Source of the DNA: Bacteroidota bacterium
GTDB taxonomy: Bacteria; Bacteroidota; Ignavibacteria; SZUA-365; JAADGX01
Assembly: GCA_027021285.1 (NCBI GenBank)
Contig: JALUUP010000146.1
Span: 1 to 14,310, forward strand
Length of the DNA: 14,310 bases
Direction: 5' to 3'
Shown one piece after another: positions 7,927 through 14,310 of the stretch. Position numbers and translations under genes: made by a program. The notes under the pieces were generated by a model. It was not told the origin of the DNA and searched no databases. It saw nothing but the letters and a program-made list of their open reading frames with translations. The stretch's first letter is position 1, and each line of letters opens with the position of its first letter.

Positions 7927-10776
7927 ATGTTCCAACGCTTTCGCAACCTGATATTCACGTTTCTCCTGTTCTTATCAGGATTGTGCGGGATTTCCTACGA
8001 GATATTATACGGTAGAATCCTGGGGAATATTATCGGGGACCAGTTTGCCGTAAGCGCGTCCATTTTGCTGACGTTCCTCCTGGGGATAGGGTTCGGGACC
8101 TTGTATGCGCACAGGTTATGGGCGCACCTGTGGTTGCTGGAAGCGGGAATAGGTTTGTACGGGGCGCTCTTTGCCCTCGGTAGTGGGATCATCGACGGGA
8201 TTTTGTATTCCGCCCTTCCCCTTGTGACGGGAGGAGTGACGACGTCTATTCTGGTTTGCGTGGTTCTTCTTATCATTCCAGCATTTTTCATCGGGACAAG
8301 TCTTCCGATCTTTGCCGGTTACCTGAGCCGCATGAGGGAAGGGCCTGTTTTCTCCCGGGCGTACGCCTTTTACAACATTGGCGCTGCTTTTACTGCTTTG
8401 TTCATAGAATTCTGGCTGGTACGATGGCTGGGGATCCGCGATGCCACACTGGTTATTGCGGTGCTCAATGGCGTAGTAGCGTTTTCCCTGATCGCGGGGT
8501 ACAGGGACATGCGCCGCATGAAGCCGATATCACATGGCGTTCGCGGCTGGAGCTTCCCCTGGTTTGTACTGGCCGCCCTCGCTTTGGCCAGCATTGGCTC
8601 GGCCATCTTCCAACTCCTCATGGTAAAAGTGGCGGAGTGCATCATGGGACCTTTCCGCGAAACGTTCGCGGTGATTCTTTTCCTGGTTCTCCTCGGCATC
8701 GCCCTGGGATCCCTTATGGTAAAGAGGTACCATGTATCGTTTCCCACGTTGATGATGTTAAACCTCGCGGGATTGGCCTGGTTGCTGGGTGGATTCACCG
8801 CGGTCACGGAATTTTACGCGGCCAACTACCCTGCCGCCGTGGAGACATACACCGGCTCCGTGCTTTTAAAAACCCTGGCGCTTGCCATAATCATGGGAGT
8901 GCCGGTTATCACGTTCGGCGCCACCATTCCAGCTCTGCTGAAGGAACAGGATAACGTCGCGCGCGAATCGGGACAGTTGCTCTTCGTCTCGTCTGTCGCA
9001 AACGCGTTCGGCTTCCTCGTTCTCGCATTCTATCTTCACGAGCGATTCGATTACGGAACGCTGTTTCTTGTTATCGCGGGCCTGTCCGCTGCGGCAGTTC
9101 TGGTTCACCAGAAGAAATTCAACTTTCGAACCGCGGCGGTTGTGGCACTGTTCTTGGCGGCTGTGGGATTTCAGGCGGGGTTATGGAACGAAGATCTGTT
9201 GTACATCGGGTACACCTCGTATCATTCCACCGAAGACCTTGAGGAAGGAAGAGAAGACCTTCGCTTTCCGGACAGGTTCAAGGGGCCGCAAGACATTTTC
9301 TCCATCACGTGGTTTCGTGATCGTCCGTACTTTTTCATCAACGGCTACATCAGTATTCCTCTCGATGCGCCTGCAGAAAAAATCGTCGGTGCGTTTTCAT
9401 CCGTCTTTGCTCCGCGGAACGACCGGGCGCTGGTGCTCGGGCTGGGCAGCGGAGCAACCGCCAACACGGTCGGGCTCCTGTTCGATCACACCGACGGGGT
9501 GGAGATCAACGGCGTGGTCCTGGAAAATCTTTTCCGCATGAAGGACTACAATTTCGACATCGAGAGCAATCCCAGGGTTTCCATCATTCACGACGATGCC
9601 ATACACTTCGTCAAGGCCGGCACGGGAACATATTCCTTAATCATCAACACGGTAACCACCCCTCTGTATTTCAGCTCTTCCAAACTGTACACGCGCGACT
9701 TCATCGAGGCGGTCAAGAAACGCCTCGCGCCGGACGGCGTGTACATGACCTGGATCGACAGCCGTATCGGCGATCGCGGGGTGGACATTCTGTTAAAAAC
9801 CCTTGGCCAGTCGTTTTCCCACTGCGCTATAGGAGCCGTGCGCTCGGCTTATTTCCTGCTTCTTTGTTCTCAAAAACCCATTCGTGCGCACCAGGCCGGA
9901 ATCGTGGCCGACAACCCGCAGCTGGGACCGTATTTCTTGAAACAGTACGATATCAACCCGGCATGGATTGCCTACGGATTACTTAATACCAGCGCCACAA
10001 ATCTTGTGGGAAATCGCGACGTTCCCATAAACACGCTCGATTACCCGGCCCTGGAGTTTGAAATGGCACGGTTGCGAAAACGCGGCTACCGCAACTTCCA
10101 GTACAGGTTACGGGACAGCATGCGTCTCGCGCCGGTGCGCGAAGCTATCACACCCATGGTGGATTGGAACCCGTTTCATCTCGTGTTGCACCTGGAAACG
10201 TTGTTGGAAGACTCCCGGTACGTTCGTAGGTGGAAGGCGCTCGTGGCGGAACAGGAACCGGATTTTGAAGAACGGTATAACGAGGCCAGTATAGATTTAT
10301 ATCGGAAATACGCGGCGGCAGTCAACACGGCGACAGCATATCATCACCTCGGTTTTCTCTTGATGAAAAACGACCAGTACCGCAAAGCGATAGCAATGTA
10401 CCGGCGGGCGTTGGAAATCGATTCCACGCACAATAACACGCATTTCAACATTGGCGCGTGTTACGAGTACATGGAGATGTATCCACGTGCTTTGGAGGAA
10501 TACAACTTGGAGTTGACCGTTGATCCACGTGACAGTGACGTCTCGTACCGCGTGGGGAGGGTGTTGGTCAAGATGAAACGGTACAAAGCTGCAATTGACG
10601 AGCTTACGAAAGCTCTCCGCGAGGATGAAAAGCCCGCCGTGTTCTATTACAGGGGTGTGGCGCTGGAAAAGCTGGGGAACATCGGGAAAGCGCGGCTGGA
10701 TTATCTCGAAGCCCTGTCACTCGACCCGGAGTATTTCCGGGCGCAGGAAGCGTTGAATCGGCTCACCGGTGGTTGA
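7927..10776 (+). CDS. Membrane protein with spermidine-synthase-like domain and C-terminal TPRs
   Basis: A 949-residue three-part protein. Residues 1 to about 418 have about 12-13 hydrophobic segments, beginning FLLFLSGLCGISYEILYGR, a pattern typical of fused transporter/spermidine-synthase proteins. Residues about 455-650 are a class I methyltransferase fold of the SpeE type: SAM-site motif ALVLGLGSGATANT (501-514), second-strand GVEIN (524-528), DDAIHFVKAG and LYTRDFIEAVKKRLAPDGVY. In true polyamine synthases the GVEID aspartate and the catalytic DPxGP-type aspartates are conserved; here they read VEIN and IINTVTTPLYF (about 572-582), so aminopropyl transfer is doubtful. Four TPRs follow (about 802-935), suggesting a protein partner. 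The ATG at 7927 has GAGGAAAG six bases upstream. The relation to the next gene is unclear. The role is not known; candidates are an inactive scaffold or an enzyme on another decarboxylated-SAM or SAM substrate. Confidence 0.88.
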   Translation: MFQRFRNLIFTFLLFLSGLCGISYEILYGRILGNIIGDQFAVSASILLTFLLGIGFGTLYAHRLWAHLWLLEAGIGLYGALFALGSGIIDGILYSALPLVTGGVTTSILVCVVLLIIPAFFIGTSLPIFAGYLSRMREGPVFSRAYAFYNIGAAFTALFIEFWLVRWLGIRDATLVIAVLNGVVAFSLIAGYRDMRRMKPISHGVRGWSFPWFVLAALALASIGSAIFQLLMVKVAECIMGPFRETFAVILFLVLLGIALGSLMVKRYHVSFPTLMMLNLAGLAWLLGGFTAVTEFYAANYPAAVETYTGSVLLKTLALAIIMGVPVITFGATIPALLKEQDNVARESGQLLFVSSVANAFGFLVLAFYLHERFDYGTLFLVIAGLSAAAVLVHQKKFNFRTAAVVALFLAAVGFQAGLWNEDLLYIGYTSYHSTEDLEEGREDLRFPDRFKGPQDIFSITWFRDRPYFFINGYISIPLDAPAEKIVGAFSSVFAPRNDRALVLGLGSGATANTVGLLFDHTDGVEINGVVLENLFRMKDYNFDIESNPRVSIIHDDAIHFVKAGTGTYSLIINTVTTPLYFSSSKLYTRDFIEAVKKRLAPDGVYMTWIDSRIGDRGVDILLKTLGQSFSHCAIGAVRSAYFLLLCSQKPIRAHQAGIVADNPQLGPYFLKQYDINPAWIAYGLLNTSATNLVGNRDVPINTLDYPALEFEMARLRKRGYRNFQYRLRDSMRLAPVREAITPMVDWNPFHLVLHLETLLEDSRYVRRWKALVAEQEPDFEERYNEASIDLYRKYAAAVNTATAYHHLGFLLMKNDQYRKAIAMYRRALEIDSTHNNTHFNIGACYEYMEMYPRALEEYNLELTVDPRDSDVSYRVGRVLVKMKRYKAAIDELTKALREDEKPAVFYYRGVALEKLGNIGKARLDYLEALSLDPEYFRAQEALNRLTGG

Positions 10777-10900
10777 CGTCATGCACAGCGTGGTGTTGAA
10801 GGAGTAACGCGAATTACGTACTATTACCCGGAGGCGGAACATGCCGGCGGATACCGGTAAGCCCGGACGATCATCAAGAAATATTGTTCACGGAGGTGAC
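10777..10900 (+). promoter_or_regulatory. Leader of the PNGase F-like gene with two start/ribosome-site pairs
   Basis: GGAGG stands six bases before an ATG at 10841, and a second GGAGG (within CGGAGGTGAC) stands four bases before the ATG at 10901, in the same frame. The second is chosen because a signal peptide begins there directly. No promoter or terminator is evident in this gap. Confidence 0.45.
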
Positions 10901-12802
10901 ATGAAGACGAGTGTTTTATTCTCGGTGATGCTGTTTGTGTTTTGCGGGATCGCATTTACTCCGAAGGTGGCTTCGGCCGGCCCGGGAGATACTACCGTGG
11001 TCCAGACGTTCACGTTCAATTGGCCGGGCTCGCCGAAGGAGGGAACATTTCTGTTTCCGCCCGCCGACAAGCGCTTCGAGAAAATCCTGATGTACTATAC
11101 CCTCAAGTGCAATCCCAAGCAAAACCCTGCATGCGGAGAATGGGATTACCTGACCTACACGCGCCTCTTTCATCATACAGGACGATTTGACTCTACAGGA
11201 AAGGAGATCGTCGAACGCTACGAGCTGGGACGGTTCATCACGCCGTATGGAATCGGTCTCGACCTGGGTGAGGGATGGACATGGGTGTACGACGTGACAG
11301 ATTTTCGTCCGCTTCTTGCCGACTCCGTGCACCTGAAGGCAGGCAACTGGCAAGAGTTGCTGGATTTGAAATTCATCATGATAGAGGGAACGCCTCCCCG
11401 CGATGTCATCAAGATCGAAAACCTCTGGAGGGGCTCCATTAAGCTGAAGGAATTTGCTGCGAAGGTACCGGCCCGTAAAGTCGATCTTGATCCACAAGCA
11501 AAGATGTTCAAGCTCAGGATTACAACCACCGGGCACAAGTTTGATAATGCGACGAATTGCGCGGAGTTTTGTCCCAAGATCCACAGCGTGAACGTGGATG
11601 GAGTGAGACGATACCAGTGGCAGATACGGCAGGAGTGCGCTACTAATCCGCTGTACCCCCAGGGGGGCACATGGATTTACGACCGTGCGGGATGGTGCCC
11701 GGGTATGCCTGCAACGACGCAGGAAATAGAGCTCACACCATACATAAGCGGCTCGAGTGTGTTCCTCGACTATAACTGTGAGTATGATGAATACGGAAAT
11801 TACATCGTGGAAACCCAGTTCGTTTCCTACGGTCCGCCAAACCATAACCGCGACGCCGCTGTGGTGGAAATCAAGGCGCCCAACCGTGGTGAGATGTACA
11901 ACCGCATCAATCCTATTTGCGCCCGTCCCCTTGTTGTGATCCAGAACACAGGCGCTGAAGTCTTGAACAGCCTTGACATTACGTATGGACCGGTGGGTGG
12001 CAATACCAACACCTACCATTGGACGGGCAGCCTCAAGTTCCTGGAAAAGAAAGAAGTCTGGCTGCCCTCCTTCGATTGGGGAACGTGGAGTGGTGACAAC
12101 GTGTTTCGTGTCACGGTGAGCAATCCGAACGGCGGTTCCGACGAGTACGCGCACAACAACACGATGGAATCGCATTTCGAAACAGCGCCGGTTTACAACA
12201 GCCACCTCGTTATTGCCATGCGGACCAACAAGGCCGCGTATGAAACCTATTACGAAATACTCGATGCCGCGGGCAAGCCTGTTTTTACAAAAAAGAACCT
12301 GCTCAACAATACCATTTACCGGGATACGATCCGTCTCATGCCCGGGTGTTACGAGTTCGTGATTCATGATTACGGCGACGATGGAATATCGTTCTGGGCA
12401 AACAACGACGGTTCGGGATCCGTCATCTTCCGCCTCACGGGTGGCGGCCTGTGGAAAACGATGAACCCGGATTTCGGAAAGGAATGGCGCATGCAGTTCA
12501 CCTACTCCTCCCTGGTGAATGTCGAGGATGTCGTCGCGCGCCCCGTGGATTTCTCCGTCTTCCCCAACCCCGCAAACGGCGCGCTTGAGGTAACGTACTC
12601 CGTGAATGCCCCGTCTACGTTGAGCTTGCGTCTCCTGGACGTATTGGGAAGAGTTGTAAAAGAGATTAATCCAGGAATTATCGCACCGGGCAAGCACCGG
12701 GCTCGCTTCGATATCTCCGACCTGGCTCCGGGGAACTACTTCGTTGTCCTGGTTGGTAATGGTACAGTTGTGCGGAAGGTCAACGTGATCATTGTCCGGT
12801 AG
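10901..12802 (+). CDS. Secreted PNGase F-like protein with T9SS type A sorting domain
   Basis: PNGase F hydrolyses the amide bond between asparagine and N-glycans. This 633-residue protein has a signal peptide (about 1-26, ending VASA). The two-part PNGase F fold follows. The N-domain (about 30-180) has CGEWDYLTY, whose D82 aligns with catalytic Asp60 of Elizabethkingia PNGase F, then GRFITPYGIGLDLG and EGTPPRDV. The C-domain (about 195-312) has NCAEFC, whose E222 aligns with Glu206, and DRAGWCPGMP, nearly identical to the reference enzyme. The position of Glu118 appears not to be an acid here (LKAGNW), and Trp207 is Phe223. The alignment uses the reference sequence from memory. A CARDB-like linker domain (about 318-425) and a module with CYEFVIHDYGDDG (about 430-535) follow, then a T9SS tail (about 546-633: VFPNPANG, DVLGRVVKE, APGNYFVVL). 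Start 10901 is chosen for its ribosome site; 10841 is possible and adds 20 residues. Activity on glycoproteins is likely but unproved. Confidence 0.85.
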   Translation: MKTSVLFSVMLFVFCGIAFTPKVASAGPGDTTVVQTFTFNWPGSPKEGTFLFPPADKRFEKILMYYTLKCNPKQNPACGEWDYLTYTRLFHHTGRFDSTGKEIVERYELGRFITPYGIGLDLGEGWTWVYDVTDFRPLLADSVHLKAGNWQELLDLKFIMIEGTPPRDVIKIENLWRGSIKLKEFAAKVPARKVDLDPQAKMFKLRITTTGHKFDNATNCAEFCPKIHSVNVDGVRRYQWQIRQECATNPLYPQGGTWIYDRAGWCPGMPATTQEIELTPYISGSSVFLDYNCEYDEYGNYIVETQFVSYGPPNHNRDAAVVEIKAPNRGEMYNRINPICARPLVVIQNTGAEVLNSLDITYGPVGGNTNTYHWTGSLKFLEKKEVWLPSFDWGTWSGDNVFRVTVSNPNGGSDEYAHNNTMESHFETAPVYNSHLVIAMRTNKAAYETYYEILDAAGKPVFTKKNLLNNTIYRDTIRLMPGCYEFVIHDYGDDGISFWANNDGSGSVIFRLTGGGLWKTMNPDFGKEWRMQFTYSSLVNVEDVVARPVDFSVFPNPANGALEVTYSVNAPSTLSLRLLDVLGRVVKEINPGIIAPGKHRARFDISDLAPGNYFVVLVGNGTVVRKVNVIIVR

Positions 12803-12820
12803 GGGATGCGTACCTCCATG

Positions 12821-12856
12821 TGAATCATTCCCCGTTGAAGGCGCGAATGATATTCA
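12821..12856. repeat. Bulged inverted repeat after the PNGase F-like gene
   Basis: TGAATCATTC (12821-12830) pairs with GAATGATATTCA (12845-12856) apart from a two-base bulge, around a 14-base loop. It lies 18 bases after the stop codon but lacks a T tract. It could be an mRNA-end structure or a binding site; intrinsic termination is not clear. Confidence 0.4.
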
Positions 12857-12978
12857 TCCTGCGGAGTGGGTTTCCCTGATGATAATGAGAACGGCGTACA
12901 GGACAGCGGCAAGGCTCATACGCGCTGTTGTTTAAGTGGCTTAAGTCCTATCGTTCCTTGCAACAAATTTGTTTCATA

Positions 12979-13917
12979 ATGGTGAAAACCATGCGCTGCC
13001 TGCTTTTCCTCCTTGTTGCTTCACTGCTCCAATTTTCCTCCTCCTGCGCTCAGCCCCGTGTCGTCAACCCACGCTCCGTTTCTTCTCCCCGCGTCGATTC
13101 TATTGGCAGCGCCACCCCCCGCCTGACCTTTCTCGTGTTTGGTGATTGGGGAACGGGTGGAAAGGGACAAAAACAGGTGGCGGATGGTATGTCGGACGTG
13201 CGGCGGCGGCTCGGCGCAGACCTTGCCCTGGGCACGGGCGACAATTTCTACAATTCCGGTGTGGAGAGCGTCACCGACCCCCAGTGGGAGCGAAAATTCG
13301 AGCGCATGTACGACTCGGCGCGCTTTCCCATCCGCTTTGCCATGACGCTTGGGAACCACGATTACGGCAAGAATCCGGATGCGCAGGTGGCGTACACGCA
13401 GCGCAGCACGCGATGGTTCATGCCTTCGCGGTACTACACCTTCAGCCTCGTGCTCTCCGATTCCACGGTGGTGCAGTTCTTCGCGCTGGATACACAAAAT
13501 CTTGTGAGGGGAAGTTCATCGATCCGTGGAAAGCAACTGGCTTGGCTGGACAGCGCGCTGGCTGCGAGCGTCGCCCGGTGGAAAATCGTGTTTGGTCACC
13601 ACCCGCCGTTTTCCAACGGCGCGCATGGCAATAACAAGCGGCTTATCAAGGAACTGGTGCCCATCCTGGAAAAGCACGGAGTGACAGCGCTTTTCTCAGG
13701 TCACGACCACGACCTCCAGGCCCTGCGACCCGTGAACGGCGTTCGGTACTTCGTGAGCGGCGGCGGGGCGGGCGCCCGGTCTGTGGCATGGAAGAACAAC
13801 ACTCTCTTTGCCGCTACCAACCTGGGATTCGCCTGGTGCCGCGTCACGGGATCAAGCTTCGAGGTTGCCTTCTTCGACAGACACGGGACGTTATTATGGT
13901 CGAAGAAGATCTTTTGA
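12979..13917 (+). CDS. Exported acid-phosphatase-like metallophosphoesterase (purple acid phosphatase type)
   Basis: Two-metal phosphoesterase hydrolysing phosphate monoesters, resembling mammalian tartrate-resistant acid phosphatase. From the ATG at 12979 the protein has 312 residues. The family motifs come in order: FGDWG (about 54), TGDNFYNSGV (about 86), LGNHDYGKNPDAQVAYT (about 124), GHHPPFSNGAHG (about 206) and FSGHDHDLQAL (about 239). Together they supply the Asp, Asn, His and metal-bridging residues. The N-terminus MVKTMRCLLFLLVASLLQF is a signal peptide. It runs into SSSCAQ, which could be a lipoprotein cysteine (imperfect lipobox) or a signal peptidase I site. ATG at 12991 is an alternative start and has GGTGA five bases upstream; a TTG at 12928 is less likely. 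The YCRxG-type tail is absent. The setting suggests a periplasmic or surface phosphate-scavenging role; this is inference. Confidence 0.9.
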   Translation: MVKTMRCLLFLLVASLLQFSSSCAQPRVVNPRSVSSPRVDSIGSATPRLTFLVFGDWGTGGKGQKQVADGMSDVRRRLGADLALGTGDNFYNSGVESVTDPQWERKFERMYDSARFPIRFAMTLGNHDYGKNPDAQVAYTQRSTRWFMPSRYYTFSLVLSDSTVVQFFALDTQNLVRGSSSIRGKQLAWLDSALAASVARWKIVFGHHPPFSNGAHGNNKRLIKELVPILEKHGVTALFSGHDHDLQALRPVNGVRYFVSGGGAGARSVAWKNNTLFAATNLGFAWCRVTGSSFEVAFFDRHGTLLWSKKIF

Positions 13918-13935
13918 TCGGGCAACATCGTTTAG

Positions 13936-14310
13936 ATGGACCTGACTGTTGAAACCGTCCGGTTTTTTAACATCGGTTTCACAAGCTTGAAAAGGTTTCC
14001 CGGACAGGGAAAAATCCATGGAGAACGTACAACGAAGGTTTCTTTACGTTACAGTGTTGGCGGGAAAATCGTCAGACGCAATTCTTTTCCTGTAATTGTT
14101 TCTACTTCGATTGCGGCCAGAATTGGTGCGGTGCTGGCGCAACGCGGCGCCATCACGATAGCCGTCGGTTCCCACGTGAAGATCCCGCTGGGAGCCCAAA
14201 TCAGCGCCGATACCATCTACGTGTACGGTACGCTGGATGCGGCGGACCTGACCGGTATTTGCGCCAAGGCCAAGGTGTACTGCTGTGGCGCGTGTATTCC
14301 GACGGACCTG
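13936..14310 (+). CDS. Hypothetical protein, beta-rich, C-terminal part beyond window
   Basis: I do not recognise this gene. The plus strand is open from an ATG at 13936 (stop TAG directly before it) to the right edge, 125 codons with no stop. The first roughly 45 residues are unremarkable and overlap the terminator-like hairpin, so the true start may be further in (for example TTG at 13987, or a GTG near 14131). The rest has a regular pattern of short alternating hydrophobic strands: GAITIAVGSHVKIPLGAQI, then ADTIYVYGTLDAADLTGIC, with CCGAC close to the edge. That is the pattern of a right-handed beta-helix or bactofilin-like sheet, but I have no specific family match. No ribosome site is visible at 13936. 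The opposite strand also has an open frame here, rich in Arg, His and Gly as expected for a shadow. Confidence 0.5.
   Translation, partial: MDLTVETVRFFNIGFTSLKRFPGQGKIHGERTTKVSLRYSVGGKIVRRNSFPVIVSTSIAARIGAVLAQRGAITIAVGSHVKIPLGAQISADTIYVYGTLDAADLTGICAKAKVYCCGACIPTDL
13948..13970 (+). terminator. Hairpin with T run after the phosphatase gene
   Basis: GAAACC (13951-13956) pairs with GGTTTT (13961-13966), one pair being G-T, around loop GTCC, and further T follows. It lies about 30 bases after the stop at 13917. The left arm can also pair with CGGTTTCA (13974-13981), an alternative eight-base stem. The terminator lies inside the start of the next reading frame, which weakens either this terminator or that gene's start. 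Confidence 0.45.

Noticed and set aside
10916..12697. Long (593-codon) minus-strand frame over the PNGase F-like gene
   Set aside because: It lies opposite a gene with a signal peptide, conserved PNGase F motifs and a T9SS tail, and it shows no recognisable domain or ribosome site.
14018..14096. Short frame starting ATG at 14018 with a GGGA upstream
   Set aside because: It stops after 26 codons, has no family feature and sits inside the longer open frame that runs to the edge.

Overview
The window looks like the chromosomal replication-origin neighbourhood of a bacterium of the Fibrobacteres-Chlorobi-Bacteroidetes (FCB) group, perhaps Ignavibacteria/Chlorobi-like. Three predicted secreted proteins end in a type A sorting domain of the type IX secretion system (T9SS), which is essentially confined to that group. 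Several genes have clear Shine-Dalgarno sequences, which is less typical of core Bacteroidia. The lineage is inferred; there is no rRNA or other marker here.

Layout. (1) Bases 1-266, minus strand: the 5' end of dnaA, cut by the window edge. It is recognisable by translating the minus strand, although it has no ATG start. (2) Bases 257-490: a putative oriC/dnaA control region with two perfect DnaA boxes (TTATCCACA), one variant (TTTTCCACA) and an A/T-rich stretch between them. One box lies over the dnaA start. (3) About 603-1184, minus: a decayed fragment of an ergothioneine-synthase (EgtB) gene. (4) 1208-2755, minus: a complete ComM/YifB AAA+ ATPase. (5) 2839-4350 and 4393-6555, minus, 42 bases apart: two T9SS cargo proteins, one of an unrecognised family and one built from about 14 LVIVD-type repeats. 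(6) 6833-7861, plus: a zinc alcohol dehydrogenase followed by a terminator-like hairpin. (7) 7927-10776, plus: a large membrane protein joining a multi-pass membrane domain, a spermidine-synthase-like domain without the usual catalytic acids, and four TPRs. (8) 10901-12802, plus: a secreted PNGase F-like protein with a T9SS tail. (9) 12979-13917, plus: an exported acid-phosphatase-like metallophosphoesterase. (10) 13936-14310, plus: an open reading frame of unknown function that runs off the right edge.

How they fit together. The window does not form one pathway. dnaA with its boxes would start and regulate chromosome replication. The gene block from 6555 down to 1208 reads toward the origin. 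Three proteins are probable T9SS cargo (surface or secreted), the phosphatase is probably periplasmic or a lipoprotein, and the polyamine-synthase-like protein sits in the inner membrane. No phage, insertion sequence, CRISPR array, tRNA or rRNA was seen.
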